Origin: Chloroflexota bacterium
GTDB taxonomy: Bacteria; Chloroflexota; Dehalococcoidia; UBA2247; RBG-13-53-26
NCBI GenBank assembly: GCA_017885485.1
Contig: JAFNFZ010000341.1
Span: 1-7,874 of the forward strand
Direction: 5' to 3'
DNA length: 7,874 bases
Position numbers and translations under genes: made by a program. Each line of letters begins with the position of its first letter. The first letter of the stretch is position 1. The notes below the pieces were generated by a model that saw only the letters and a program-made list of their open reading frames with translations, was not told the origin of the DNA and did not search any database. Shown piece by piece: positions 1 to 6,548 of this stretch.

Positions 1-222
1 CGCCGCCAGGATGAAATCGGCACCCCCTACTGTGTGACCATCGACTTCCAGTCACTGGAAGACCATCAGGTGACCATCAGGGATCGAGACTCTCTCAAAC
101 AGATTCGGGTCCCCGCGGAGTCTCTGAGTGCAACCCTGACCACCAAGCTGGCCGGCGAATCATTTGAGGTGCTGCCTCCCGGCGGCACGCCATGGCTGGG
201 GCCCAACAGCCAGGCTGCTTGA
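1..222 (+). CDS. glyS: Glycyl-tRNA synthetase, C-terminal fragment (5' end outside window)
   Basis: This is the last 73 codons of a single-chain class II glycyl-tRNA synthetase, the cytosolic enzyme that charges tRNA-Gly. The frame is open from base 1 and ends at TGA 220-222. The visible part is the end of the anticodon-binding domain. The run [16 protein letters not shown] followed by [14 protein letters not shown] is the strand-rich C-terminal signature of the single-subunit GlyRS and matches neither the alpha nor the beta chain of the two-subunit enzyme. After the conserved end (around [13 protein letters not shown]) there is a Pro/Gly-rich tail of about 18 residues, which is probably lineage-specific. 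The single-chain form is typical of archaea, eukaryotes and several bacterial phyla, including Chloroflexota. The catalytic domain lies outside the window and cannot be checked. Identification is from recognised family motifs only. Confidence 0.88.
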   Translation, partial: RRQDEIGTPYCVTIDFQSLEDHQVTIRDRDSLKQIRVPAESLSATLTTKLAGESFEVLPPGGTPWLGPNSQAA

Positions 223-251
223 CCCAGCGGCGATTCCCCACTGAAGCTGGG
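223..251 (+). terminator. Weak hairpin after glyS stop, possible terminator
   Basis: The perfect 6-bp arms CCCAGC (223-228) and GCTGGG (246-251) begin immediately after the glyS stop codon. The loop is long (17 nt), and what follows is A/T-rich (ATATTTGAA) rather than a true T-run. It could be a poor intrinsic terminator or chance. The separate promoter just downstream is consistent with transcription being re-initiated here. Confidence 0.25.
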
Positions 252-282
252 ATATTTGAAACCCACAGATTGCCACAGTTCA

Positions 283-291
283 TGATATAAT
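283..291 (+). promoter_or_regulatory. Extended -10 promoter for the epimerase gene
   Basis: TGATATAAT matches the extended -10 consensus (TGn plus TATAAT) at every position. There is no good -35 hexamer at 16-18 bp; TTGAAA (256-261) is 24 bp upstream and too far away. This is usual for extended -10 promoters. The predicted start is near 298, giving a very short leader whose first bases would be the Shine-Dalgarno-like AAGAAGG (297-303), 7 nt before the ATG at 311. Confidence 0.55.
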
Positions 292-310
292 CGCACAAGA
301 AGGCCATCCA

Positions 311-1219
311 ATGCGAGTCATGATTACCGGCGGCTCTGGCCTGATCGGTCGGGCGCTCAGTACCAGCCTGGCCAGAGACAATCACGAAGTCGTGATCCTC
401 AGTCGCCACCCAGAGCAGGTTGTCGGCTTGCCCGCCGGGGTGCAAGTGGAACCCTGGGATCCCACCACCCCACAAGACTGCAGGCATCTCCTTGCAGGGA
501 CCGACGCCGTGGTCAATCTGGCTGGGGAAAACATTGCAGCAGGACGCTGGACTGCAGCGCGCAAGCAGGGAATACGGGACAGCCGACTGAACGCCGGGCG
601 GGTCATAGTGCAGGCACTGGCATCAGCTACGCGCAGACCAAGTGTGGTTATCCAGGCCTCCGGAGTAGGATACCATGGTCCCAGCGGTAATGAGGAGCTA
701 TCCGAGAAATCGCCACCGGGTAAGGACTTCCTGGCACGCCTGGCCGTCGAGTGGGAGAATTGCACAGCGGAGACAGAAAGCCAGGGCGTGAGGCGAGCAA
801 TCATTCGCACCGGAGTGGTGGTCAGTCGCGAAGGCGGCGCTTTCCCCCGCATGCTGTTGCCTTTCCGCCTTTTCGTGGGTGGACTTATGGGCAGCGGGAA
901 GCAGTGGTTTCCGTGGATTCACATCGCTGATGAGGTAGCCGCCATCCGTTTCCTCCTGGAAAACCAATCTGCCAGCGGGCCATTCAATCTCTGCGCACCG
1001 CATCCGGTTACCAATGCTGAGTTCGCCCGAGTAGTGGCGGGGCAGATGAAGCGACCGGCATTCCTACCCACACCCGCATTCCTCCTCCGCGTGTTGTTCG
1101 GTAAGATGTCCACCGTACTGCTCGATGGGCAGCGCGCATTTCCGAAGCGGCTGACACAAATGGGCTACAAGTTCAGGTTTCCCGAGGTCGAGGGCGCCCT
1201 GCAGGACCTGCTGCGCTGA
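311..1219 (+). CDS. TIGR01777-family NAD(P)-dependent epimerase (YfcH/SDR39U1-like)
   Basis: This 302-residue cytosolic protein is an atypical/extended short-chain dehydrogenase of the TIGR01777 family, whose members include E. coli YfcH and human SDR39U1. The physiological substrate of the family is not established. The N-terminus has the Rossmann nucleotide-binding motif TGGSGLIG, with G7, G10 and G13 forming GxxGxxG. Other family landmarks are NLAGENI (69-75), the active-site-region segment QASGVGYHG (115-123), IRTGVVVSREGGAFPRM (165-181), and WFPWIHIADEV (199-209), which is near-diagnostic for this family. The C-terminal DUF1731-like part is present (NAEFARVV, then a Pro-rich segment and LDGQRAFPKRL). 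The length is normal and the gene looks intact. The ATG at 311 is supported by AAGAAGG 7 nt upstream and by the Rossmann fold starting at residue 2. It has its own promoter and is probably monocistronic, since the next gene is on the opposite strand. Confidence 0.93.
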   Translation: MRVMITGGSGLIGRALSTSLARDNHEVVILSRHPEQVVGLPAGVQVEPWDPTTPQDCRHLLAGTDAVVNLAGENIAAGRWTAARKQGIRDSRLNAGRVIVQALASATRRPSVVIQASGVGYHGPSGNEELSEKSPPGKDFLARLAVEWENCTAETESQGVRRAIIRTGVVVSREGGAFPRMLLPFRLFVGGLMGSGKQWFPWIHIADEVAAIRFLLENQSASGPFNLCAPHPVTNAEFARVVAGQMKRPAFLPTPAFLLRVLFGKMSTVLLDGQRAFPKRLTQMGYKFRFPEVEGALQDLLR

Positions 1220-1226
1220 AGATCGA

Positions 1227-1340
1227 TTAGCTCATCTCTTCCAGAAGCGCCCGGACGTTTCTCCCCAGAACGGCGAAGTGATAGACGACCTTCATGAGTG
1301 CCACACTCACTTCGAGCCCAATCAGACCATATCCATGGAC
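1227..1340 (-). pseudogene. Possible remnant of a HEPN/DUF86 (HepT-like) C-terminus
   Basis: On the minus strand an uninterrupted frame, different from that of the neighbouring dehydrogenase, reads VHGYGLIGLEV about 1307-1340, continues through MKVVYHFAVLGRNV, and finishes NVRALLEEMS with TAA at 1227-1229. The pattern VH-x-Y-x-x-I-x-x-E, then a helix of about 25 residues ending in an acidic amphipathic tail, resembles the C-terminus of DUF86 HEPN proteins, the toxin half of HepT/MNT modules. There is no plausible start codon or SD giving a full protein. The upstream half of the frame lies inside the dehydrogenase 3' end, and the nearest upstream Arg (RLPVH) sits one residue closer to the His than in the usual RNxxVH motif. 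If real, this is a decayed fragment. It could also be coincidence in a short frame. Confidence 0.25.
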
Positions 1341-2278
1341 TGGCAGCCGCCCCGTTCCCTTGCCCGCTGGTAGATCATCCAGGCCGTGGCCACATCCTCG
1401 ATGGCCAGCCCCGTTGAGTCGAAGACCGTTATCTCCTGATCACCCCTGCGACCGGGCTTGGTCCCGGCGATGATCTCGCCGAGGGTGGCCCAGATCTGCT
1501 CCTTCTGGAAGAGGCCCTGGCGCAGAGGGACATTGATCTCACCGGCGTGGCAGGCCTGAGTGACATCATCCACCACCACCCGCGCGGAACACAGCAGCGC
1601 GGGATCCAGTTCCTGCTTGCCGGGGGCATCGGCTCCCACTGCATCGATGTGCGTGCCCGGCCTGACCCAGGCCGACTTCACTACCGGTGCTGTGGCCGGC
1701 GTCAGCGTGCAGACGATGTCGGACATGGCTGCCTCTTCAGCAGAAGAGGCCTTGACACAGAACTGGGGGAAGTACCTGACAAAGGCCTCAGCAGCCTGCG
1801 GCTGCACATCATAGACCCTGACTCTCTCCAGAGGGAAGACCAGGGCATGGGACTGCAGGTGCATGTATGCCTGGCGGCCAGCGCCGATAAGGCCCAGAGT
1901 GCGTGATTCCCGTCGGGCCAGGTATCGGGAGGCATTGGCGGAGGTGGCAGCAGTGCGGTAGGCGGTGATCTCCGTGGCATCCATGATGGCCAAGGGGTAG
2001 GCGGTATCCGGGTCGCTGAGAATGAGGACACCCATGATGCTGGGCAGTCCCCGCTCATGGTTGGACAGATGCACATTGACCCATTTCACGCCCACGGCAT
2101 GGGGCACGGCTGCGGGCATGGCCCGGAAGTCACCCTTGGGGACACGGATGTAGACCTTGGCTGGCATCTGGGCGCAGCCAGCAGCGTAGTCGCGAAAGGC
2201 CTGCTCCACCACCCACATCACCTCCCCCATGTCCAGCAGGTCCGCCACGTCCTTCCTACCCAGTAACAGCGTGCTCAT
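1322..2278 (-). CDS. Ornithine cyclodeaminase / mu-crystallin family NAD(P)-dependent dehydrogenase
   Basis: This protein belongs to the ornithine cyclodeaminase/mu-crystallin superfamily (PF02423), cytosolic Rossmann enzymes acting on amino or imino acids. Known members include ornithine cyclodeaminase, archaeal alanine dehydrogenase and ketimine reductases. With the ATG at 2278 it has 318 residues, the usual length. Landmarks in that numbering are GVKWVNVH with K65 (substrate carboxylate-binding Lys in the family), AYRTAA with R108, the dinucleotide motif GLIGAG at about 129-134, DAVGADAPGKQELD with D225 at the position of the catalytic Asp, and the C-terminal signature DSTGLAIEDVATA. The substrate cannot be assigned. 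A GTG at 2287, in frame three codons upstream, is an alternative start. AGGA lies only 1 nt from the ATG, and neither start has an ideal SD. It is convergent with the epimerase and divergent from the kinase, and is served by the promoter at 2331-2359. Confidence 0.9.
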   Translation of the reverse strand: MSTLLLGRKDVADLLDMGEVMWVVEQAFRDYAAGCAQMPAKVYIRVPKGDFRAMPAAVPHAVGVKWVNVHLSNHERGLPSIMGVLILSDPDTAYPLAIMDATEITAYRTAATSANASRYLARRESRTLGLIGAGRQAYMHLQSHALVFPLERVRVYDVQPQAAEAFVRYFPQFCVKASSAEEAAMSDIVCTLTPATAPVVKSAWVRPGTHIDAVGADAPGKQELDPALLCSARVVVDDVTQACHAGEINVPLRQGLFQKEQIWATLGEIIAGTKPGRRGDQEITVFDSTGLAIEDVATAWMIYQRARERGGCQSMDMV

Positions 2279-2309
2279 TTCCTGCACTCAAAACACGTTC
2301 GTCGAAACC

Positions 2310-2321
2310 AGATAGCTATCT
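2310..2321. promoter_or_regulatory. 12-bp perfect palindrome, candidate operator
   Basis: AGATAGCTATCT is a perfect 12-bp palindrome. It falls at about +3 to +15 relative to the transcription start predicted from the minus-strand promoter at 2331-2359, a position where a bound repressor would block initiation or clearance. No regulator gene is visible in the window, so the binding protein is unknown. A palindrome this short can arise by chance; its position is the main argument. Confidence 0.4.
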
Positions 2322-2330
2322 CTAGCTGCG

Positions 2331-2359
2331 ATATTACCCCGTGAGCCCAGTCATGGCAA
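2331..2359 (-). promoter_or_regulatory. Sigma-70-type promoter for the dehydrogenase gene
   Basis: Reading the minus strand, TTGCCA (2359-2354, 5/6 to the -35 consensus) is followed after exactly 17 bp by TAATAT (2336-2331, 4/6 to the -10 consensus). The predicted start is near 2324, leaving a leader of about 45 nt to the ATG at 2278. Spacing and orientation fit well. Confidence 0.5.
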
Positions 2360-2450
2360 GTTCAGCCCGGGCAGAAGAACTGGAGCGGGCATTCCTACCC
2401 GGAAGCAGTCGAGACAGGACACTGCACGCATCAGCTAACAAGATGCCCAC

Positions 2451-2474
2451 CACCGACCACTGCACCGACCACTG
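2451..2474. repeat. Perfect 12-bp tandem duplication
   Basis: CACCGACCACTG occurs twice head to tail with no gap (2451-2462 and 2463-2474). It lies in the non-coding region upstream of the histidine kinase, about 5 bp before the -35 of the candidate kinase promoter. It may be a slippage product or a pair of direct-repeat protein sites about one helical turn apart (12 bp). Confidence 0.8.
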
Positions 2475-2478
2475 CGAG

Positions 2479-2508
2479 TTGACTGCGCCTAAACCGTTGT
2501 GTTACCTT
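2479..2508 (+). promoter_or_regulatory. Candidate promoter for the histidine kinase
   Basis: TTGACT (2479-2484, 5/6) is followed after 18 bp by TACCTT (2503-2508, only 3/6), with a TG dinucleotide in the extended -10 position (TGT before the hexamer). The predicted start is near 2515, with a leader of about 90 nt that would contain both GTGCAC palindromes. The -10 is weak, so this is tentative. Confidence 0.3.
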
Positions 2509-2525
2509 TCCAGAACGCAGACGTG

Positions 2526-2558
2526 CAGGTGCACTTGGGCAACAATGCGGTGCACCGC
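2526..2558. promoter_or_regulatory. Paired GTGCAC-centred palindromes upstream of the kinase
   Basis: GCGGTGCACCGC (2547-2558) is a perfect 12-bp palindrome. CAGGTGCACTTG (2526-2537) has the same GTGCAC core with one mismatched pair. Their centres are 21 bp apart, which is two helical turns, so dimeric regulators bound to both would sit on the same DNA face. In RNA the same bases can form a 7-bp stem, GGTGCAC (2528-2534) with GTGCACC (2550-2556), around a 15-nt loop. Which of the two, if either, matters is not decidable here. Confidence 0.4.
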
Positions 2559-2595
2559 CAAAGCGTTTGCGGGTCGGCTAGTCCAACTGCAAAAC

Positions 2596-2608
2596 GGAGG
2601 TCCTCTTG
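2596..2608 (+). promoter_or_regulatory. Shine-Dalgarno fixing a TTG start codon
   Basis: GGAGG (2596-2600) lies 5 nt before TTG (2606-2608). No ATG or GTG in the kinase frame nearby has a comparable SD, so this decides the rare TTG start and includes the basic N-terminal tail in the protein. Confidence 0.72.
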
Positions 2609-4603
2609 AGAAAATCCGAGACGAGACGAACCGCCTCCACCCCTATCCAGCCGACGAAAGCGGCCAAACCTCCCAGAAGAACATCGGGGGCAAGTCAAAA
2701 CAGGTCACAGAACAGAGCCAAGGCAAAACAAGCTGTAGCCTCCCAAGCAGAATTGTACAGACTGCTGGTGGAGACGGCCGGCCGCGCTGGGGAAGGTGTG
2801 GCTCTGCTCCAGACTGTCAATGGCCGGGAGGGAGTGATTGTCTCGGCGAGTGCGGAGATTGAGCGGATTCTGGGATACGACAAAGACGAGCTGCTGGGCA
2901 TGACTTTTGCGGAGTTCGTCCCTCCTGACAGTGTTGCGATGCTGACGGAGAGATATCGGCGAAGGCAGATGGGAGAGGACATCCCTGCACACCACGAGAT
3001 CCAGCTGATTAGGCGTGATGGTTCAGCAGTCCTGATTGAGATAGGCGCGACCACAACCAGGGCCAATCGGAAAGTGGCCACATTAGTCTTTGCCAGGGAT
3101 ATCTCCCACCAGAAGCAGATCGAGGAGAGGATACGGGAATCAGAAGAGAGGTACCGCCACCTGGTGGAGAACATAAATGCGGTGGTCTATTCTGTTGACG
3201 CCAAAGGGGTAACCACCTACATCAGCCCTACTTTCGAGTCGATCTTCAGGCAGAGCGAATCGGAATTGGTGGGCAAACCCTTTGCCGAATTCATACACCC
3301 TGACGATCTGCCAAGCTCGATGGAGAACTTCGGCAAGGTCATGGCAGATCAGCTGAACGAGCCATGGGAATGCCGTATGGTCATGCCCGGTTCCGGCGAG
3401 ATCTACTGGGTACAAGGACACAACCGGCCTGTCTACGATGGGAATACCATAGTGGGAATGCAGGGAGTACTGGTAGACATCACAGAACGCAGGAAGGCTG
3501 ATAACCAGCTTAAGAAGGTAGAGGAGAGATACCGCACCCTGGTGGAATCCTCTCCGGACGGGATTCTCATCGTCGATACCGATTGGCATATCGTTGACTG
3601 CAACGACGGGGTCTGCAGGCTTCTTGGACATCCCAGAGAGCACCTCCGCGGCGCAGACATACGGCCTATGCTCAGCGCCAGAACCATCGAAGCAGAGTCA
3701 ACCGTGAGGGCCAAACTTGAGACAGCCAGATTCGCTGATCTCGAAGCGGAGTTCATAGGCGCCGACGGTCATAAGATCCCCGTATGGTCTAAGATCGTGG
3801 CGGTCAGAGGCCAGCTTAGGAGCAATCCCCAGATGCTGGTCTACCTCCGGGATATCGAACAGCGGAGGAAGATGGACGAACTGAAGGACGAGTTCATCGG
3901 CCTCGTTTCACATGAGCTGCGCAGCCCTTTGACGGTAATCATGGGAGCCATCAAGACAGCTCTGGCTGACGGATCGAGCCTGTCGAAAGAGGAGATGCAG
4001 CAACTCCTCGAAGATGCCGCCTACGAGACCGATTCATTGTCTCACTTACTCGATAATCTGCTGGAACTCTCCAGGGCTCGAGCAGACCGCCTGTCACTCT
4101 ACGTCACACCCGTGAATTTGCGTGCTGTGGTCCAGAAGGTGATCAGTCGGGGGCGGCATCAGTCTCCGCGGCATCGGTTTGTCGTGGACCTACCCAAAGA
4201 GCTACCTCCGATTCACGTCGATGAGTTGAGATTGGAACGCATTCTGCACAACCTCCTTGAGAACGCGGTCAACTACTCACCCGGTGGCGGCGACATTCGG
4301 GTCTTTACTGAGAGAAATGGGGACCTGCTGACTATCGGCGTCAGTGACCAAGGAATCGGCATATCGCCTGAGGATCAGGCTCGACTATTCCAGCCTTTCG
4401 AGCGAGCTGAGGTCGCCAAGATCGGTGGTATCGGAGGAGCTGGACTGGGGCTCCTGGTGTGTCGAAGGCTGGTGGAAGCCCACGGCGGCAAGATGCGGGT
4501 GAAGTCGGAGCCAGGACAGGGTGCCACCTTCTCCTTCACCTTGCCTCTCGTGGCCAAAATGCCGAACAGAGCAAGGCCACAGCAAAGAGCGAGGCCATCT
4601 TGA
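2606..4603 (+). CDS. Soluble three-PAS sensor histidine kinase
   Basis: This 665-residue two-component sensor kinase has, in order, a Lys/Arg-rich low-complexity tail (1-45), three PAS domains (about 48-170, 182-296 and 308-422), HisKA (about 424-492) and HATPase_c (about 535-652). PAS ends are marked by [16 protein letters not shown] and [10 protein letters not shown], with coiled-coil-like EERYRxLVE linkers between domains. Catalytic motifs look intact: H-box SHELRSPL with the phospho-acceptor H436, N-box [10 protein letters not shown] with N553, G1 box SDQGIGIS with D581, and G2 box GGAGLGL (610-616). There is no transmembrane segment, signal peptide or receiver domain, so it is a cytoplasmic sensor. 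The ligand or cofactor of the PAS domains cannot be told from sequence. The C-terminus also ends in a short basic, Pro-rich tail. No response regulator is adjacent, so its partner must be elsewhere. The downstream amidase is 87 nt away on the same strand and may be co-transcribed. Confidence 0.94.
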   Translation: MRKSETRRTASTPIQPTKAAKPPRRTSGASQNRSQNRAKAKQAVASQAELYRLLVETAGRAGEGVALLQTVNGREGVIVSASAEIERILGYDKDELLGMTFAEFVPPDSVAMLTERYRRRQMGEDIPAHHEIQLIRRDGSAVLIEIGATTTRANRKVATLVFARDISHQKQIEERIRESEERYRHLVENINAVVYSVDAKGVTTYISPTFESIFRQSESELVGKPFAEFIHPDDLPSSMENFGKVMADQLNEPWECRMVMPGSGEIYWVQGHNRPVYDGNTIVGMQGVLVDITERRKADNQLKKVEERYRTLVESSPDGILIVDTDWHIVDCNDGVCRLLGHPREHLRGADIRPMLSARTIEAESTVRAKLETARFADLEAEFIGADGHKIPVWSKIVAVRGQLRSNPQMLVYLRDIEQRRKMDELKDEFIGLVSHELRSPLTVIMGAIKTALADGSSLSKEEMQQLLEDAAYETDSLSHLLDNLLELSRARADRLSLYVTPVNLRAVVQKVISRGRHQSPRHRFVVDLPKELPPIHVDELRLERILHNLLENAVNYSPGGGDIRVFTERNGDLLTIGVSDQGIGISPEDQARLFQPFERAEVAKIGGIGGAGLGLLVCRRLVEAHGGKMRVKSEPGQGATFSFTLPLVAKMPNRARPQQRARPS

Positions 4604-4610
4604 GAACACT

Positions 4611-4656
4611 CGGGCATCGCCCCTGCGTTCGCAGGGTCATGCCCGCGCTGCAGGGC
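4611..4656 (+). promoter_or_regulatory. Strong two-tier hairpin with a competing fold between kinase and amidase
   Basis: The outer stem CGGGCAT (4611-4617) pairs with ATGCCCG (4639-4645). Inside it CCCTGC (4621-4626) pairs with GCAGGG (4631-4636) around a GTTC tetraloop, separated from the outer stem by a small internal loop. No T-run follows, so it is not a canonical intrinsic terminator. A second GCAGGG (4650-4655) could pair with CCCTGC instead, opening both stems. The element begins 8 nt after the kinase stop and lies upstream of the amidase SD. It could terminate, stabilise the upstream mRNA, or modulate read-through into the amidase. Confidence 0.45.
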
Positions 4657-4679
4657 AACAAGACCGAACAAGGGCCGTG

Positions 4680-4693
4680 GGAGGTGAGTGATG
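4680..4693 (+). promoter_or_regulatory. Shine-Dalgarno deciding the amidase start
   Basis: GGAGGTGA (4680-4687) is a near-complete anti-16S match. It directly abuts an in-frame GTG at 4688, which is therefore too close to be used, and sits 6 nt (from GGAGG) before ATG 4691-4693. The ATG is the likely start. Confidence 0.7.
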
Positions 4694-6127
4694 TCTGAAA
4701 CAGACGAGCTGGCTTTCATGGACGCTACCGCACAGGCCGAGCTGGTGCGGAGCAGGGAAGTGACTCCCTTGGAACTGGTGGACGCAGCCATTGAGCGCAT
4801 CGAGCGGCTAAACCCCGTGCTCAACGCTGTGGTCACACCCATGTACGAACAGGCACATGAAGCGGCTGCAGAAGAACTACCTCAGGGGCCTTTCACCGGC
4901 GTGCCTTTCCTGCTCAAGGACCTCATTTCATCCTACGCCGGGGTTCGAATGACGGCAGGATCGGCTTTCCTGCGCGACTACGTGCCCGACCACGACAGCG
5001 AACTGGTGAGGCGGCAGAAACGGGCGGGGCTGGTCATTCTGGGGAAGACCAACACTCCCGAGTTCGGCATTCTCGGGACAACCGAGCCAGACTTCCTCGG
5101 TCCGTGTCGGAATCCTTGGAACACGGAACGGACAACGGGTGGGTCAAGTGGTGGTTCAGCGGCTGCCGTAGCTTCTGGAATGGTTCCCATGGCGCATGGA
5201 AATGACGGCGCCGGATCGCTGCGAATCCCCGCGTCATGCTGTGGCGTGTTTGGCCTGAAGCCAACAAGAGGCCGCAACCCCCTGGGCCCTGACTACGGGG
5301 ATTTGTGGAGTGGATTGATAGCCGAGCATGCGATTACCCGGTCAGTGCGGGACAGTGCTGCTTTGCTCGATGCGACAGCGGGACCAGATGTGGGAGACCC
5401 GTACTGGGCACCACCGCCAACACGAGTCTTCATCAAAGAAGTGGGGACCAGCCCAGGGCGGCTGCGCATTGCCTACAGCACTGCATCGCTTATTGGTCCC
5501 ATACATCCAGACTGCGTCAGCGCCGTCAACAACGCAGCGAAGCTATGCGCCGATCTCGGTCACGAGGTTGTCGAGGCAACACCGGCGATGACGCCGGCAG
5601 TTGAGCAGGTGGTACAAGCGTTCATGACCGTACACGATGCAGGTGTAGCGGCGGACATTGATGCCTGGGGCGCCGCAGTCGGGAAGAAGCCCCGCCGGGA
5701 GCGGTTTGAGCCCCTCACGTGGGCCATGTACCGGATGGGGCGCAAATACAGCGCACCGGAGTATCTGCTGGCGATGAACGTACTCCAGCGAACAGCCCGT
5801 GATATCGCCCGCTTCTTCGCGAGCTACGATGTCTGGCTCACTCCAACGCTGGCCGAGCCACCCGTGCCTCTGGGCACCTTTGCCTCTCCTCCCGAGAACC
5901 CTCTGGCTGGGTGGTATCGTTCGGCGCCTTTTGCGCCCTTCACTCCCATCTGCAACTTCACAGGGCAGCCGGCCATGTCTGTGCCCCTCTTCTGGAATGG
6001 CGACGGCCTGCCAGTGGGTACGCACTTCATCGGGCGGTTTGGCGACGAGGCGACCCTGTTCCGTCTGGCGGCGCAGTTGGAGCAGGTGCGACCCTGGGCT
6101 GCCAGGCGTCCGCCGGTGAGGGCTTGA
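4691..6127 (+). CDS. Amidase-signature family hydrolase (possibly NylA-like)
   Basis: This 478-residue enzyme of the amidase signature family (PF01425) is a cytosolic hydrolase of carboxamide bonds using a Ser-cisSer-Lys triad. All three residues are visible: K76 in FLLKDL, cis-Ser S152 in [10 protein letters not shown], and nucleophile S176 in DGAGSLRIP, at the usual 24-residue distance from S152. The loop reads DGAGS where DGGGS is commoner. The tail ([12 protein letters not shown], then [18 protein letters not shown]) resembles the subgroup annotated as 6-aminohexanoate-cyclic-dimer hydrolase, but substrate range in this family is broad and cannot be assigned. GatA is unlikely because the tail differs and no gatB or gatC is adjacent. 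There is no signal peptide. The start is ATG 4691, set by GGAGGTGA. The gene ends 16 bp from the convergent small gene at 6144. Confidence 0.92.
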   Translation: MSETDELAFMDATAQAELVRSREVTPLELVDAAIERIERLNPVLNAVVTPMYEQAHEAAAEELPQGPFTGVPFLLKDLISSYAGVRMTAGSAFLRDYVPDHDSELVRRQKRAGLVILGKTNTPEFGILGTTEPDFLGPCRNPWNTERTTGGSSGGSAAAVASGMVPMAHGNDGAGSLRIPASCCGVFGLKPTRGRNPLGPDYGDLWSGLIAEHAITRSVRDSAALLDATAGPDVGDPYWAPPPTRVFIKEVGTSPGRLRIAYSTASLIGPIHPDCVSAVNNAAKLCADLGHEVVEATPAMTPAVEQVVQAFMTVHDAGVAADIDAWGAAVGKKPRRERFEPLTWAMYRMGRKYSAPEYLLAMNVLQRTARDIARFFASYDVWLTPTLAEPPVPLGTFASPPENPLAGWYRSAPFAPFTPICNFTGQPAMSVPLFWNGDGLPVGTHFIGRFGDEATLFRLAAQLEQVRPWAARRPPVRA

Positions 6128-6143
6128 CGGCTGAGATGAAGGC

Positions 6144-6440
6144 TCACTCACGGGGAGCCAGGTTCAGGAGCTGAAGAAGCCGTAGGTTGTTTCTGGCGAT
6201 CAGAGTTGTGGTGGCGCGCAGGATGGACTCCATCACCAGTGGAAGGGCTACCACTACCTGGTCAGGGGCTTCGAGGGCGAACTGGGTCCACTCCGCCGAT
6301 ACCTTCCCCTCCACTTCGGTTTCACCATGCAGGTAGGCCTGCGCCTGAGATACTATGAGCGAACTCGATTCCTCGACGAGTTTGCGCATTTCCGCTGCCA
6401 GGGTTTCGGCATCCACCAGGGGTTTCATTCTGGCATCCAT
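6144..6440 (-). CDS. Small hypothetical protein, helical
   Basis: This 98-residue protein belongs to no family I recognise. The start ATG (6440-6438) is chosen because AAAGGAGA lies 6 nt upstream on the minus strand; a longer frame to 6533 exists but lacks such a signal and would cover the promoter. The sequence looks mostly helical: an acidic amphipathic N-terminal half (about 11-45), a linker around EVEGKVSAEW, then a hydrophobic amphipathic segment (QVVVALPLVMESILRA at 61-76, then LIARNNLRLLQLLNL) with a charged end. There is no signal peptide, no clean transmembrane span, and no Cys. Small helical proteins of this shape can be oligomeric scaffolds or granule-coat-like proteins, but nothing here proves that. 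It has its own promoter and converges on the amidase gene. Confidence 0.68.
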   Translation of the reverse strand: MDARMKPLVDAETLAAEMRKLVEESSSLIVSQAQAYLHGETEVEGKVSAEWTQFALEAPDQVVVALPLVMESILRATTTLIARNNLRLLQLLNLAPRE

Positions 6441-6462
6441 AGACAGTCTCCTTTCCGGACGA

Positions 6463-6491
6463 AAGTTACTAGGATAAGCGCTTTCTGTCAA
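6463..6491 (-). promoter_or_regulatory. Promoter for the small hypothetical gene
   Basis: On the minus strand a perfect TTGACA (6491-6486) is followed after 17 bp by TAACTT (6468-6463, 3/6). The predicted start is near 6456, immediately before the SD AAAGGAGA (6454-6447), so the leader is very short. The -35 is ideal and the -10 is weak. Confidence 0.48.
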
Positions 6492-6500
6492 CCGCAGAAA
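6482..6500. repeat. Inverted repeat overlapping a -35 box
   Basis: TTTCTG (6482-6487) and CAGAAA (6495-6500) are perfect 6-bp inverted arms around 7 bp. The repeat overlaps the TTGACA of the minus-strand promoter (6486-6491), so a dimeric regulator bound there would occlude RNA polymerase. Short enough to be chance. Confidence 0.35.
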
Positions 6501-6548
6501 ACGGCGTCGGACCTCAACCATCCTCTGAGACAAACCGCCATTTCTGCT

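Larger units (their letters stand above)
2279..2605. other. Divergent intergenic regulatory region (327 bp)
   Basis: This gap separates the minus-strand dehydrogenase from the plus-strand histidine kinase. It holds a minus-strand promoter (2331-2359) with a 12-bp palindrome just downstream, a 12-bp tandem duplication (2451-2474), a weaker plus-strand promoter candidate (2479-2508), two GTGCAC-centred palindromes (2526-2558), and the kinase Shine-Dalgarno (2596-2600). A plus-strand open frame beginning at GTG 2341 runs through it but overlaps the kinase by over 250 bp in another frame and has no recognisable domain. No RNA gene was seen. Confidence 0.6.

Noticed and set aside
256..275. TTGAAA or TTGCCA as -35 for the epimerase promoter
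   Set aside because: Spacings to TATAAT are 24 and 10 bp, outside the workable range. The TGn extension explains the promoter without them.
382..852. Minus-strand open frame (156 codons) opposite the epimerase
   Set aside because: Shadow frame with low-complexity Ser/Arg/Thr composition and no recognisable motif; the plus strand is a clear family member.
1213..1250. GCGCT...AGCGC arms between the convergent genes as a shared terminator
   Set aside because: Only 5-bp arms, with a bulge, a long loop and no T-run on either strand.
2341..2862. Plus-strand open frame of 173 codons starting at GTG before the kinase
   Set aside because: It overlaps the well-supported kinase by over 250 bp in another frame, has no SD, and its Cys/Thr/Arg-rich translation shows no domain.
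4691..6127. Assignment of the amidase as GatA
   Set aside because: No gatB or gatC nearby, and the C-terminal third follows a different amidase subgroup.
5543..6151. Long minus-strand open frame (202 codons) opposite the amidase
   Set aside because: It is a shadow of a GC-rich gene; the translation is Arg/Pro/His-rich with no domain, while the plus strand has a complete catalytic triad.
6441..6533. 31-codon extension of the small minus-strand protein
   Set aside because: No SD at the upstream start, and the extension would run through the TTGACA promoter. AAAGGAGA supports ATG 6440.
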